A DNA stretch of 12,193 nucleotides from JACRCE01 sp038043305 (GTDB taxonomy: Bacteria; Desulfobacterota; GWC2-55-46). The translations under genes and the position numbers were made by a program. This document shows, in pieces, positions 1 to 5,651 of this stretch. Location of the stretch: contig JBBTCG010000223.1 in assembly GCA_038043305.1 (NCBI GenBank), forward strand, positions 1 to 12,193. Direction: 5' to 3'. How positions within the stretch are numbered: the stretch's first letter is position 1; every line of letters begins with the position of its first letter. The notes under the pieces were generated by a model. That model saw only the letters and a program-made list of their open reading frames with translations. It did no database searches and had not been told where the DNA came from.

Positions 1-1
1 G

Positions 2-1393
2 AAGAGCCGTTGGCGCATCCTTGCGCTCGTCATGCTCGTCGTCATTTCAATCAAAATTATAAGCTGGGAGGTGGTGCATAATAAGGCGCCGAATATCCTG
101 CAAGAGGCATTTAATACAATATTCCCGTTCCTTAGGATGATAGAGGTGCGGGAAACATTCAGCGGATTTTTTCTTTTATGGCTTTGTCTATTATTGTCTT
201 TAGGGCTCCGCATATTCTTTGACAGTGTAAACTTCAAGGCCTTTGTTGATATGAGATTGAGGGCGCTCCTATTACTGCCGGCGGTGCTTATCGCTGGAAA
301 AGTCATATTAACGTATATGTATTTGCGTCCTTCGTTATATTTATCAATGGTTGATGTTATGGCGTTTATTGTTATTGGCATCTTCGCTGTATTGATATAT
401 TTATATCAGCAGAAGATGCTGGCCCACGCGCGTCTTTGTGCAATCCTGCTTGTAATCACGTTGGTTGATATAGGTTATTATAATCTGTCAATGAAGCCGT
501 ATGTTTTGGCTCCGAACACACTCGCTCCGGCGCTTGAGGCCAACTTAAATACAGACGGCGATTTCGCGTATCTCAGAACCCCCTTTGTACTGGCCCCGCT
601 CGCATTCTCCGAGCCTATGTTCAAGGTAAAAGGCGCGATGTCGCGCGGCAATAACCACCATTTATTTACAACAAAGAGATACTACGATTATTTTACGCAT
701 CTGCCTTTAGAAAAACAGTTGGTACTTTCAGGCGTGGATACGCCGATAATCAGATTTTTCTCCGAGACGGACGCCCGTATATTTAAGGGCAAGTCGGATG
801 TTCTGACTTACATGTCAGATGCAAATGAAGAAGAGTTGAGAAACTCTCTCTTGATAGAAGAAGCCGTTGACAACGGCGCACAAGGCGGTAACACGGGCAA
901 TGGCCTTGTCTTTACAGGTCTTGGTCAGTTCCCTGACCGTCCTGATCTGAACACGCAAAACATCATCACGGTATATAATAATCATATGGTCAGGAACGCA
1001 TCGCGCGCCAAGGATGTTGCCGATAATCCAAAAAAACACCTTACTACCGATGAATCCGCCATAGTGGTAAAGGATTTTTCTCCAAACAGTCTGACCGTGG
1101 ACGTGAATAACGCGGTAGACGGGTATCTGTATTACAACGACGGCTACAGTAAATATTGGAATGCCTATGACAACGGCAAAGAGACGTTGATCAATATCGC
1201 CAACTATAACTTTAAGGCCGTCTTCCTGCCTAAGGGCGAACATAGAGTCGTCTTCATCTATAATCCGTGGCGCTATAAAGTTGGTTTGCTCGCATACGCG
1301 GCAGGCTTGTTCATCTCGGTTATCCTTGCGGCCTTTTTCTTTTTCAAGTCACGCGGAAAGACGAAGCGGGTCGGGCCTGAAGAAAGCGTTTAA
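2..1393 (+). CDS. YfhO-like integral membrane protein, C-terminal part (5' end outside window)
   Basis: The frame is open to the left edge, so the first in-window ATG (32) is probably internal and the N-terminal half is missing. Numbering from that ATG, hydrophobic segments lie near residues 44-62, 79-97, 107-125 and 134-150. A long hydrophilic, probably extracytoplasmic, region follows, and a last membrane helix lies near 418-438 before a basic tail. Residues 363-414 (DGYLYYNDGYSKYW, then ANYNFKAVFLPKGEHRVVF) match the C-terminal signature of YfhO-family proteins, where a Tyr/Trp-rich beta segment precedes a conserved A-N-x-x-F-[RK]-A-V stretch and G-E-H. YfhO-type proteins are multi-pass membrane proteins tied in some bacteria to glycosylation of cell-surface polymers; the substrate here cannot be told. 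The gene ends about 85 bp before a tRNA that has its own promoter. The family call rests on remembered motifs. Confidence 0.72.
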   Translation, partial: KSRWRILALVMLVVISIKIISWEVVHNKAPNILQEAFNTIFPFLRMIEVRETFSGFFLLWLCLLLSLGLRIFFDSVNFKAFVDMRLRALLLLPAVLIAGKVILTYMYLRPSLYLSMVDVMAFIVIGIFAVLIYLYQQKMLAHARLCAILLVITLVDIGYYNLSMKPYVLAPNTLAPALEANLNTDGDFAYLRTPFVLAPLAFSEPMFKVKGAMSRGNNHHLFTTKRYYDYFTHLPLEKQLVLSGVDTPIIRFFSETDARIFKGKSDVLTYMSDANEEELRNSLLIEEAVDNGAQGGNTGNGLVFTGLGQFPDRPDLNTQNIITVYNNHMVRNASRAKDVADNPKKHLTTDESAIVVKDFSPNSLTVDVNNAVDGYLYYNDGYSKYWNAYDNGKETLINIANYNFKAVFLPKGEHRVVFIYNPWRYKVGLLAYAAGLFISVILAAFFFFKSRGKTKRVGPEESV

Positions 1394-1437
1394 GCAACGT
1401 GGGAGGCTGGACAAGGCCACACAAGGGTAGATAATCC

Positions 1438-1465
1438 TTGACACTAAAATCCCACATGTTAGACT
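1438..1465 (+). promoter_or_regulatory. Predicted sigma70-type promoter of tRNA-Arg
   Basis: A perfect TTGACA (1438-1443) is followed after 16 bp by TAGACT (1460-1465), a fair -10 box. The predicted start near 1472 lies only a few bases before the mature tRNA 5' end at 1478, as is common for single tRNA genes. Confidence 0.5.
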
Positions 1466-1477
1466 TTATAGCTCAAT

Positions 1478-1554
1478 GCCCCCGTAGCTCAGATGGATAG
1501 AGCAACGGATTCCTAATCCGTGTGCCGGACGTTCGAATCGTCTCGGGGGCGCCA
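1478..1554 (+). tRNA. tRNA-Arg, anticodon CCT
   Basis: The cloverleaf folds completely. The acceptor stem GCCCCCG (1478-1484) pairs with CGGGGGC (1544-1550), with G1551 as discriminator and an encoded CCA at 1552-1554. The D stem is GCTC/GAGC (1487-1490 with 1500-1503). The anticodon stem ACGGA/TCCGT (1505-1509 with 1517-1521) closes the seven-base loop TTCCTAA, placing CCT at 1512-1514. The T stem GGACG/CGTCT (with one G-T pair) encloses TTCGAAT. The tRNA reads AGG codons. No truncated copy of its 3' end was noticed elsewhere in the window, so it does not appear to serve as an attachment site for anything seen here. Confidence 0.96.
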
Positions 1555-1631
1555 AGATTATCGTCAGTAGGCGTTGTAGCGCCGCATCCCGTCGTGAACT
1601 CCTAAGTCTCCAACCTTTTTTCAGGCCGCCC

Positions 1632-2195
1632 ATGAAACTTAAATCGTTCATAAAAGACCGTCTCTTGCTTGTCGTTGCAACGAGCGCGGCAACGCTTGTA
1701 TTTGTCTGGGCGGTCGTCTCGGTAGAGCGTCATATAAGCTCATATCCATTTTGCGTTTCCTGCCACAGCATGACCTTTCCCGACGCTGAAACGCGCAAGT
1801 CGAGGCATTACGGAGCGCTTGGCTCAAACCCGGAATGTCAGGACTGTCATCTTCCGCCGGAGTTTCTCCAACGCATAAAGGCGCACGTCTTCGACGGTCT
1901 CAAAGACAGCTACGGTCATTTCACGATGGACTTATCTACCCTTGAAAAGTTTGATTCCAACAGGGCTGAACTTGCGCACACGGCGCGCATTAGATTGAAA
2001 AAGTCGGACAGCGCGCCGTGCCGCGTGTGTCATAAAGACCCTCGGCCCGACACGGAATACGGCCTTGGAAAGCATAGACTCATGGAGGCCGGGAGATACA
2101 CCTGCATTGACTGCCACCAGAACCTCGTGCATAAGGCCGTGCCAGAAGAGGATTTGACAAAGGGCATGGCGCAGGGCAGGATTGTATTGAAATGA
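1632..2195 (+). CDS. NapC/NirT/NrfH-family membrane tetraheme cytochrome c
   Basis: This 187-residue protein has one N-terminal membrane anchor (about residues 11-30) and four CXXCH heme motifs: CVSCH (41-45), CQDCH (69-73), CRVCH (130-134) and CIDCH (158-162). The first reads CVSCHSM, the C-x2-C-H-x-M form seen in NrfH, where the Met can ligate heme 1. Family members take electrons from menaquinol at the membrane and hand them to periplasmic reductases such as nitrite, nitrate or TMAO reductases, or to other multiheme cytochromes. Length and heme number fit NapC/NrfH. No terminal reductase gene is adjacent, so the partner is unknown. The start at 1632 gives the anchor directly, but there is no strong ribosome-binding site. 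The gene runs into the next one, whose ribosome-binding site begins at this stop codon. Confidence 0.88.
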   Translation: MKLKSFIKDRLLLVVATSAATLVFVWAVVSVERHISSYPFCVSCHSMTFPDAETRKSRHYGALGSNPECQDCHLPPEFLQRIKAHVFDGLKDSYGHFTMDLSTLEKFDSNRAELAHTARIRLKKSDSAPCRVCHKDPRPDTEYGLGKHRLMEAGRYTCIDCHQNLVHKAVPEEDLTKGMAQGRIVLK

Positions 2196-2209
2196 AAGGA
2201 GGAGGGAAT

Positions 2210-2443
2210 ATGTCGGTTGAGGCTTATGTATTCGTAGAGTGCGAACACGCAAGGTCCAGAGACGTTCAGGCCGCGCTCTTGAAGATCGCGGGCGTCAGGG
2301 AGGCAAGGGTGGTTACAGGCCCTTATGACGTTATCGCCTTGGTTGCCGCCGCAAACTTCAAGGTGCTTGGAGAGGTTGTGCTCAGCAGGATTCAGGCGTT
2401 GCAGTTTGTAAAAAAGACGCTGACGAACGTGGTGATGGAGTAG
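2210..2443 (+). CDS. Stand-alone Lrp/AsnC ligand-binding (RAM) domain protein
   Basis: The 77-residue protein starting MSVEAYVFVECEHARSRDVQ matches the alpha-beta sandwich effector domain (AsnC_trans_reg / RAM) of Lrp/AsnC regulators, including the VTGPYDVIALV core strand. It has no helix-turn-helix, so it probably does not bind DNA itself. Stand-alone RAM proteins oligomerise and can bind amino acids or small ligands; the role here is unknown. I chose ATG 2210 over the in-frame ATG at 2192: a near-perfect Shine-Dalgarno (AAAGGAGGAGGG, 2195-2206) sits just upstream of 2210, and the 2192 start would translate it. The Shine-Dalgarno begins at the stop of the tetraheme cytochrome gene, so the two are probably co-transcribed and translationally coupled. 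Confidence 0.82.
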   Translation: MSVEAYVFVECEHARSRDVQAALLKIAGVREARVVTGPYDVIALVAAANFKVLGEVVLSRIQALQFVKKTLTNVVME

Positions 2444-2592
2444 GATGAAAAGGCGGGGGTTTTTTTTGCTTACTTTTCCTCTAAAAAGAAAAGTTTTGTA
2501 GGGCGGGCATTGCCCGCCATTCACGGGAGCGTGCAATGTTTTGGCGGGCAATGCCCGCCCTACCGGACTTTTTCCCTAAAAAGAAAAATAAG
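2444..2592. other. Intergenic stretch with A/T-rich direct repeats and REP-like palindrome
   Basis: This gap holds an eight-base T run (from about 2460) without a clear stem, then a 21-bp imperfect direct repeat (2472-2492 and 2567-2587, 19 of 21 matching by eye) that flanks the palindrome listed separately. No coding sequence is supported. Open frames across it overlap the palindrome and the nadB remnant and look spurious. Confidence 0.6.
2498..2563. repeat. REP/BIME-like nested inverted repeat
   Basis: Two perfect 22-bp inverted arms (2498-2519 and 2542-2563), starting GTAGGGCGGGC and ending GCCCGCCCTAC, are separated by 22 bp. Each arm is itself a palindrome (GGCGGGCA, one base, TGCCCGCC), so each folds alone and both fold together. 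This is the layout of paired REP sequences (BIME), which are extragenic and usually mobilised by a RAYT transposase encoded elsewhere. It could also act as a transcription barrier between the cytochrome operon and the convergent nadB/higBA side. Confidence 0.75.
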
Positions 2593-2802
2593 TCAGCCGC
2601 TGCTTTTTGCGGTTATCACCGTGTCATGTTTGCAGTTAAGATCATCTCGCTCCGGGTAGTCCATGTTGTAGTGCAGGCCGCGGGACTCTTTTCTGGAAAG
2701 GGCGCATCGTATTATAAGCTCGGCTGCGGTTGCGATGTTTCTGAGTTCAATAAGGTTTGAGGTTATCTTGAAGTTCCAGTAGTATTCGTTTATCTCGTTT
2801 TT
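2593..2802 (-). pseudogene. nadB: Remnant of a second nadB 3' end
   Basis: This 210-bp segment aligns without gaps to the last 70 codons (including stop) of the intact nadB, 3637-3846. By hand I count about 28 mismatches, roughly 87% identity. The frame stays open to the TGA. It encodes 69 residues beginning KNEINEYYWNF and ending TAKSSG, differing from intact NadB at nine positions. There is no start, FAD-binding domain or catalytic region, so it cannot be functional. Similarity stops at the stop codon on one side and inside a T run on the other. It lies on the same strand as nadB with higBA between them. It is either the stump of a resident nadB displaced by an incoming related allele, or one end of a duplication. 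Confidence 0.88.
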
Positions 2803-2830
2803 GTTGGTTCCGCCCAGCCCAACCCAACAA
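2801..2830. repeat. Short inverted repeat at the nadB-remnant/higA junction
   Basis: TTGTTGG (2801-2807) pairs with CCAACAA (2824-2830) around a C-rich loop. It begins exactly where similarity to nadB ends and finishes 11 bp before the higA stop codon. On the higA strand no T run follows, so it is not a standard intrinsic terminator. It may mark the recombination junction. Confidence 0.4.
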
Positions 2831-2841
2831 TTATGCCCATC

Positions 2842-3126
2842 TCAAGCGGCCTTGAGGTGCTTGACCTTTAGCGGCTTGCGCCTTTGCTTCGCCGTCCACA
2901 GATCGTAGTGCATCTGCTGTGTAAGCCAGCTCTCAGGCGTTGTGTCGAATGCGATAGAGAGCCTCAATGCCATCTCAGGGCTTATGCCCGTATGTCCGTT
3001 CAACAATTCTGAGAGGGCCTTGCGGCTGACGCCAAGCGCCTTTGCGGCTTGAGTGACCGATAATCCCATCGGCTTTATGCAAAGTTCTTTAATCACTGCT
3101 CCGGGGTGCGGCGGGATGTGCATCAT
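2842..3126 (-). CDS. higA: HigA-type antitoxin (XRE helix-turn-helix)
   Basis: This 94-residue protein neutralises HigB and, as in other HigA proteins, probably represses its own operon. The N-terminus MMHIPPHPGAVI carries the HigA-family P-P-H-P-G signature. An XRE-type helix-turn-helix follows at about residues 22-43 (LSVTQAAKALGVSRKALSELL). The C-terminus is rich in Lys/Arg. Two adjacent ATG codons (3126 and 3123) could start translation; no strong ribosome-binding site is visible beyond a purine-rich AAAGAAAG. The gene lies 37 bp after higB on the same strand, and the gap contains a small hairpin (3145-3162). Toxin first, antitoxin second is the usual higBA order. The pair sits between two nadB 3' ends, which suggests horizontal arrival. 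Confidence 0.92.
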   Translation of the reverse strand: MMHIPPHPGAVIKELCIKPMGLSVTQAAKALGVSRKALSELLNGHTGISPEMALRLSIAFDTTPESWLTQQMHYDLWTAKQRRKPLKVKHLKAA

Positions 3127-3163
3127 TGTTTTTACTTTCTTTTTGCCGGGCTATCCTCCGGCG

Positions 3164-3442
3164 TTAGTGATAGTCAATATAGTTTAGTTCGACAACGTCT
3201 TGCCCTTCAAATTTGAAAATGACCCTCCAATTGCCGCTTACTTCAACAGCCCAGAAGTCTTTGAGCCGCCCTTTCAGTGGGTGCATCTTCAATCCCGGCA
3301 GGTTCATGTCTTTTGGCCCGTTGGCCGCATCAAGCCGGGCAAGTATCAGACGCAAACGCTCTGAATGTTTCGCCTGTATCCCTGCTTTATTCCCAGTATG
3401 GTAAAAATCGCCCAACCCCTTATGACGAAAACCTCTTATCAT
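3164..3442 (-). CDS. higB: HigB-type toxin (RelE-superfamily mRNA interferase)
   Basis: This 92-residue protein has the normal HigB length and the family signature LKGRLKDFWAVEVSGNWRVI (residues 56-75). It ends in D90-Y91-H92, matching the C-terminal Asp-Tyr-His implicated in RNA cleavage by Proteus vulgaris HigB. HigB toxins cut mRNA on the ribosome and arrest growth when free of HigA. The start MIRGFRHKGL fits the family. The start codon lies only 8 bp from a predicted -10 box, so the message may be nearly leaderless, and translation may depend on an AGGA just upstream or on little leader at all. Key residues are intact, so the toxin is probably active. Confidence 0.92.
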   Translation of the reverse strand: MIRGFRHKGLGDFYHTGNKAGIQAKHSERLRLILARLDAANGPKDMNLPGLKMHPLKGRLKDFWAVEVSGNWRVIFKFEGQDVVELNYIDYH

Positions 3443-3450
3443 TAGTCCTA

Positions 3451-3479
3451 AGTGTACCCTGTAACTTAACGGGTGTCAA
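3451..3479 (-). promoter_or_regulatory. Predicted higBA promoter with possible HigA operator
   Basis: On the minus strand a perfect TTGACA (3479-3474) is followed after 17 bp by TACACT (3456-3451). The predicted start is near 3444, a base or two before the higB ATG. A small palindrome, TTAGTCCTAA (3442-3451), spans the region between the -10 box and the start codon and is a plausible site for HigA autorepression. The operator call is a guess. Confidence 0.6.
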
Positions 3480-3501
3480 TATAAAAGCAAATTTGGTTGC
3501 T

Positions 3502-3521
3502 GTCAGAGGCAAACCCCTGAC
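3502..3521. repeat. Hairpin between higB and nadB
   Basis: GTCAG-A-GG (3502-3509) pairs with CC-C-CTGAC (3514-3521) around a four-base loop, with one mismatch. No T run follows on either strand, so it is not a clear terminator. The surrounding 194-bp gap (3443-3636) is otherwise A/T-rich, with a second small palindrome GATAA-GCA-TTATC at about 3549-3561, and holds no gene. Confidence 0.35.
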
Positions 3522-3636
3522 GGCACAGAATGTAAAAATAGATAAAAGCGATAAGCATTATCAATACGCCTGATGTAACCCTCAACATATGGATTGAAGC
3601 CCTTGGGCAGGTCGCGCCGAAAACCGCCGCGCCTTC

Positions 3637-5250
3637 TCAGCCGTCGACCTTCGCGGTTATCACGGTGTCGCGGGCGTAGTTAAGGTCATCCCTCTCCGGA
3701 TAATCAATGTTGTAGTGCAGGCCGCGGGACTCCTTTCTGTCAAGGGCGCATCGTATGATAAGCTCGGCGACGGTTGCGATGTTTCTGAGTTCAATAAGGT
3801 TTGAGGTTATCCTGAAGTTCCAGTAGTACTCGTTTATTTCGTTTTTAAGCAAGCTCATCCGCCTGAATGCGCGCTGAAGTCTCTTATTCGACCTTACTAT
3901 CCCGACGTAGTTCCACATGAACCTTCTTATCTCGTCCCAGTTTTGGGTTATGACGACCGCCTCGTCGCTCTCAACCGCGCCCATCGTCTCCCATGCGGGT
4001 ATATGAGGAACCTCTCCGCCGGATTTGACGAGCCGTACGGCATCTGCCGCGGCCCTGTCGGCAAACACGAGCGATTCAAGAAGCGAGTTGGAGGCGAGCC
4101 TGTTTGCGCCGTGAAGTCCGGTAGAGGCCGTCTCTCCGATGGCCCAGAGCCTGTCAATCGTGCTCAATCCGTTTTCGTCAACGGCCACGCCTCCGCAGAT
4201 GTAATGCGCCGCAGGCACGACAGGCAGCGGTCTGACCGTCATGTCAAAGCCGAACTCAAGGCACTTTTTGTATATGTTCGGAAATCTCGACTTGATGAAT
4301 TCGGCGCTTTTATGGGTTATGTCCAGATATACGCAGTCGTCCCCGCTCTTTTTCAGCTCAAAGTCTATTGCGCGGGCAACGATGTCTCGCGGGGCAAGAT
4401 CGGCCATCGGGTGGTACCGTTCCATGAAGCGCGAACCGTCTGGCAAGGTGAGATACGCTCCTTCGCCTCTTAGAGCCTCTGATATGAGGAAGCTCTTTGC
4501 CTTTGAATGATAAAGGCAGGTCGGGTGGAACTGGATAAACTCCATGTTCGACACGTCGGCGCCGGCGCGCCATGCCATTGCGATGCCGTCGCCGGTTGCT
4601 ATGTCCGGGTTGCTTGTGAACAGGTACACCTTGCCCGCGCCGCCGGTCGCAAGGACTGTCGCCTTTGCGGAAAAGGTGCGAACCTGTCCGGTATTTTTGT
4701 CAAGGCCGTAGGCGCCCCATATCATGTCGCTCTCCGATGGAGAGGCGGATACGAACTTGGCGTGAGAGATGAGGTCAACGGCGATGTGGTTTTCAAAGAC
4801 CCTGATGCTGCCGTTTGAACGGATTTCTTCGATAAGCGCCTCTTCAACGGCCTTGCCGGTGAGGTCTTCGGCATGAACTATCCGCCTTTTTGAATGGCCG
4901 CCTTCTTTGCCAAGGTCAAGCTCTACGCCTCCTGCGGCGGCCCTCTCTGTAAACTTGACGCCGCGCTGAATAAGCTCTTTTATGCGTTCAGGCGCGTTTT
5001 TTACAACGATTTCCACTATGCGCCTGTTGCAAAGTCCGGCCCCAGCGTCAAGGGTGTCCTTTATGTGCGACTCGAAAGAGTCCTCGTTGCTTGATACCGA
5101 CGCGATGCCGCCTTGGGCGTAGTATGTGGCTGATTCGCGCATCTCCCTTTTCGTCAGTATCGTAACCGTGCCCGCCTTTGCGGCCTTCAAGGCAAAGCTC
5201 AGTCCGGCTATGCCGCTGCCGATTACAAGAAAATCAGATTCTATACGCAT
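3637..5250 (-). CDS. nadB: L-aspartate oxidase
   Basis: NadB oxidises L-aspartate to iminoaspartate with FAD, the first step of de novo NAD synthesis; NadA then makes quinolinate. The 537-residue protein begins with a dinucleotide-binding motif GSGIAG (11-16). The succinate dehydrogenase/fumarate reductase flavoprotein pattern follows: KEGGHSKRRIVHAEDLTG (115-132), FHPTCLY (241-247), LRGEGAYL (260-267), APRDIVARAI (286-295), AHYICGG (348-354) and GLHGANRLASNSLLE (378-392). E116, H242, R288, H349 and R384 line up with the active-site residues known from E. coli NadB (E121, H244, R290, H351, R386). The start has GGAG about 7 bp upstream. No nadA or nadC is in the window. The last 70 codons have a diverged second copy at 2593-2802. 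Confidence 0.96.
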   Translation of the reverse strand: MRIESDFLVIGSGIAGLSFALKAAKAGTVTILTKREMRESATYYAQGGIASVSSNEDSFESHIKDTLDAGAGLCNRRIVEIVVKNAPERIKELIQRGVKFTERAAAGGVELDLGKEGGHSKRRIVHAEDLTGKAVEEALIEEIRSNGSIRVFENHIAVDLISHAKFVSASPSESDMIWGAYGLDKNTGQVRTFSAKATVLATGGAGKVYLFTSNPDIATGDGIAMAWRAGADVSNMEFIQFHPTCLYHSKAKSFLISEALRGEGAYLTLPDGSRFMERYHPMADLAPRDIVARAIDFELKKSGDDCVYLDITHKSAEFIKSRFPNIYKKCLEFGFDMTVRPLPVVPAAHYICGGVAVDENGLSTIDRLWAIGETASTGLHGANRLASNSLLESLVFADRAAADAVRLVKSGGEVPHIPAWETMGAVESDEAVVITQNWDEIRRFMWNYVGIVRSNKRLQRAFRRMSLLKNEINEYYWNFRITSNLIELRNIATVAELIIRCALDRKESRGLHYNIDYPERDDLNYARDTVITAKVDG

Positions 5251-5298
5251 ATTGAAGCTCCGTTTAGGTCAGGGATATGCCCGTTGGCCGACTTGTAA

Positions 5299-5327
5299 AG
5301 ATTATGATAATGCTGCGGTTATGTCAA
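5299..5327 (-). promoter_or_regulatory. Predicted nadB promoter
   Basis: On the minus strand TTGACA (5327-5322) is followed after exactly 17 bp by TAATCT (5304-5299). The leader to the nadB ATG would be about 42 nt. The -35 box lies a few bases from the edge of the large repeat cluster. Confidence 0.6.
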
Positions 5328-5330
5328 TAA

Positions 5331-5590
5331 GACCGTGTAAAGACCGTGAACCGTGACCGTGAAAGGATAAAGACCGTTGGCCGTGACCGTGAACCGTGAA
5401 AGACGAAGGGCAAGGCTCTCCCCCTGATAAAGTCCCCCTGACAAGGGGGATTTAGGGGGTTGGGGGTTTGCCTTGCTTAAAGGCCGTAAACGAGAGGAAT
5501 ATCTTTTCTACGCATCACGTTTACGGCCTTTACGGTCACGGTTCACGGTTCACGGTCACGGTTCACGGTATTTCACGCATCACGGCCTTT
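5331..5590. repeat. Nested inverted-repeat cluster of CCGTGA(A/C) units
   Basis: The left block (5331-5400) is built from CCGTGAA and CCGTGAC units. The right block (about 5532-5590) carries their reverse complements; 5381-5400 and 5542-5561 form a perfect 20-bp inverted repeat. Inside lie further pairs: GCAAGGC (5410-5416) with GCCTTGC (5470-5476), C5/G5 runs (5420-5424, 5434-5438, 5445-5449, 5455-5459) forming a GC hairpin, and AAAGGCCGTAAACG (5479-5492) with its exact complement at 5518-5531. The whole can fold as a large cruciform or branched RNA. The same unit recurs at 8958-9024. It fills most of the roughly 400-bp gap between two divergent promoters and holds no supported gene. Confidence 0.85.
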
Positions 5591-5593
5591 AGG

Positions 5594-5623
5594 TTGACAA
5601 TCCGTGCTGGTCTGCATTATAGT
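5594..5623 (+). promoter_or_regulatory. Predicted promoter of the lytic transglycosylase gene
   Basis: TTGACA (5594-5599) is followed after 18 bp by TATAGT (5618-5623), or after 17 bp by TTATAG. The predicted start near 5630 lies downstream of the in-frame GTG at 5604, so that codon cannot be the start on this transcript, which supports ATG 5652. Confidence 0.65.
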
Positions 5624-5651
5624 TGATAGTGAATCAAGCGGGGATTACGTG

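Noticed and set aside
1478..1554. tRNA-Arg as an integration site for a genomic island
   Set aside because: No integrase and no repeated tRNA 3' segment were seen in the window; the genes on both sides look resident.
2536..2760. Open frame on the + strand (74 codons)
   Set aside because: It starts in the REP-like palindrome and runs antisense through the nadB remnant, with no ribosome-binding site and no recognisable product.
3943..4473. Long open frame antisense to nadB
   Set aside because: It lies fully within the well-supported nadB gene on the other strand, with composition that mirrors nadB codons.
5445..5466. Possible G-quadruplex from G5 runs
   Set aside because: Only three adjacent G runs are present on this strand, and the nearby C5 runs pair with them as an ordinary hairpin.
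5331..5590. CRISPR array
   Set aside because: The repeats are short, adjoining and inverted, without regular unique spacers, and there are no cas genes.
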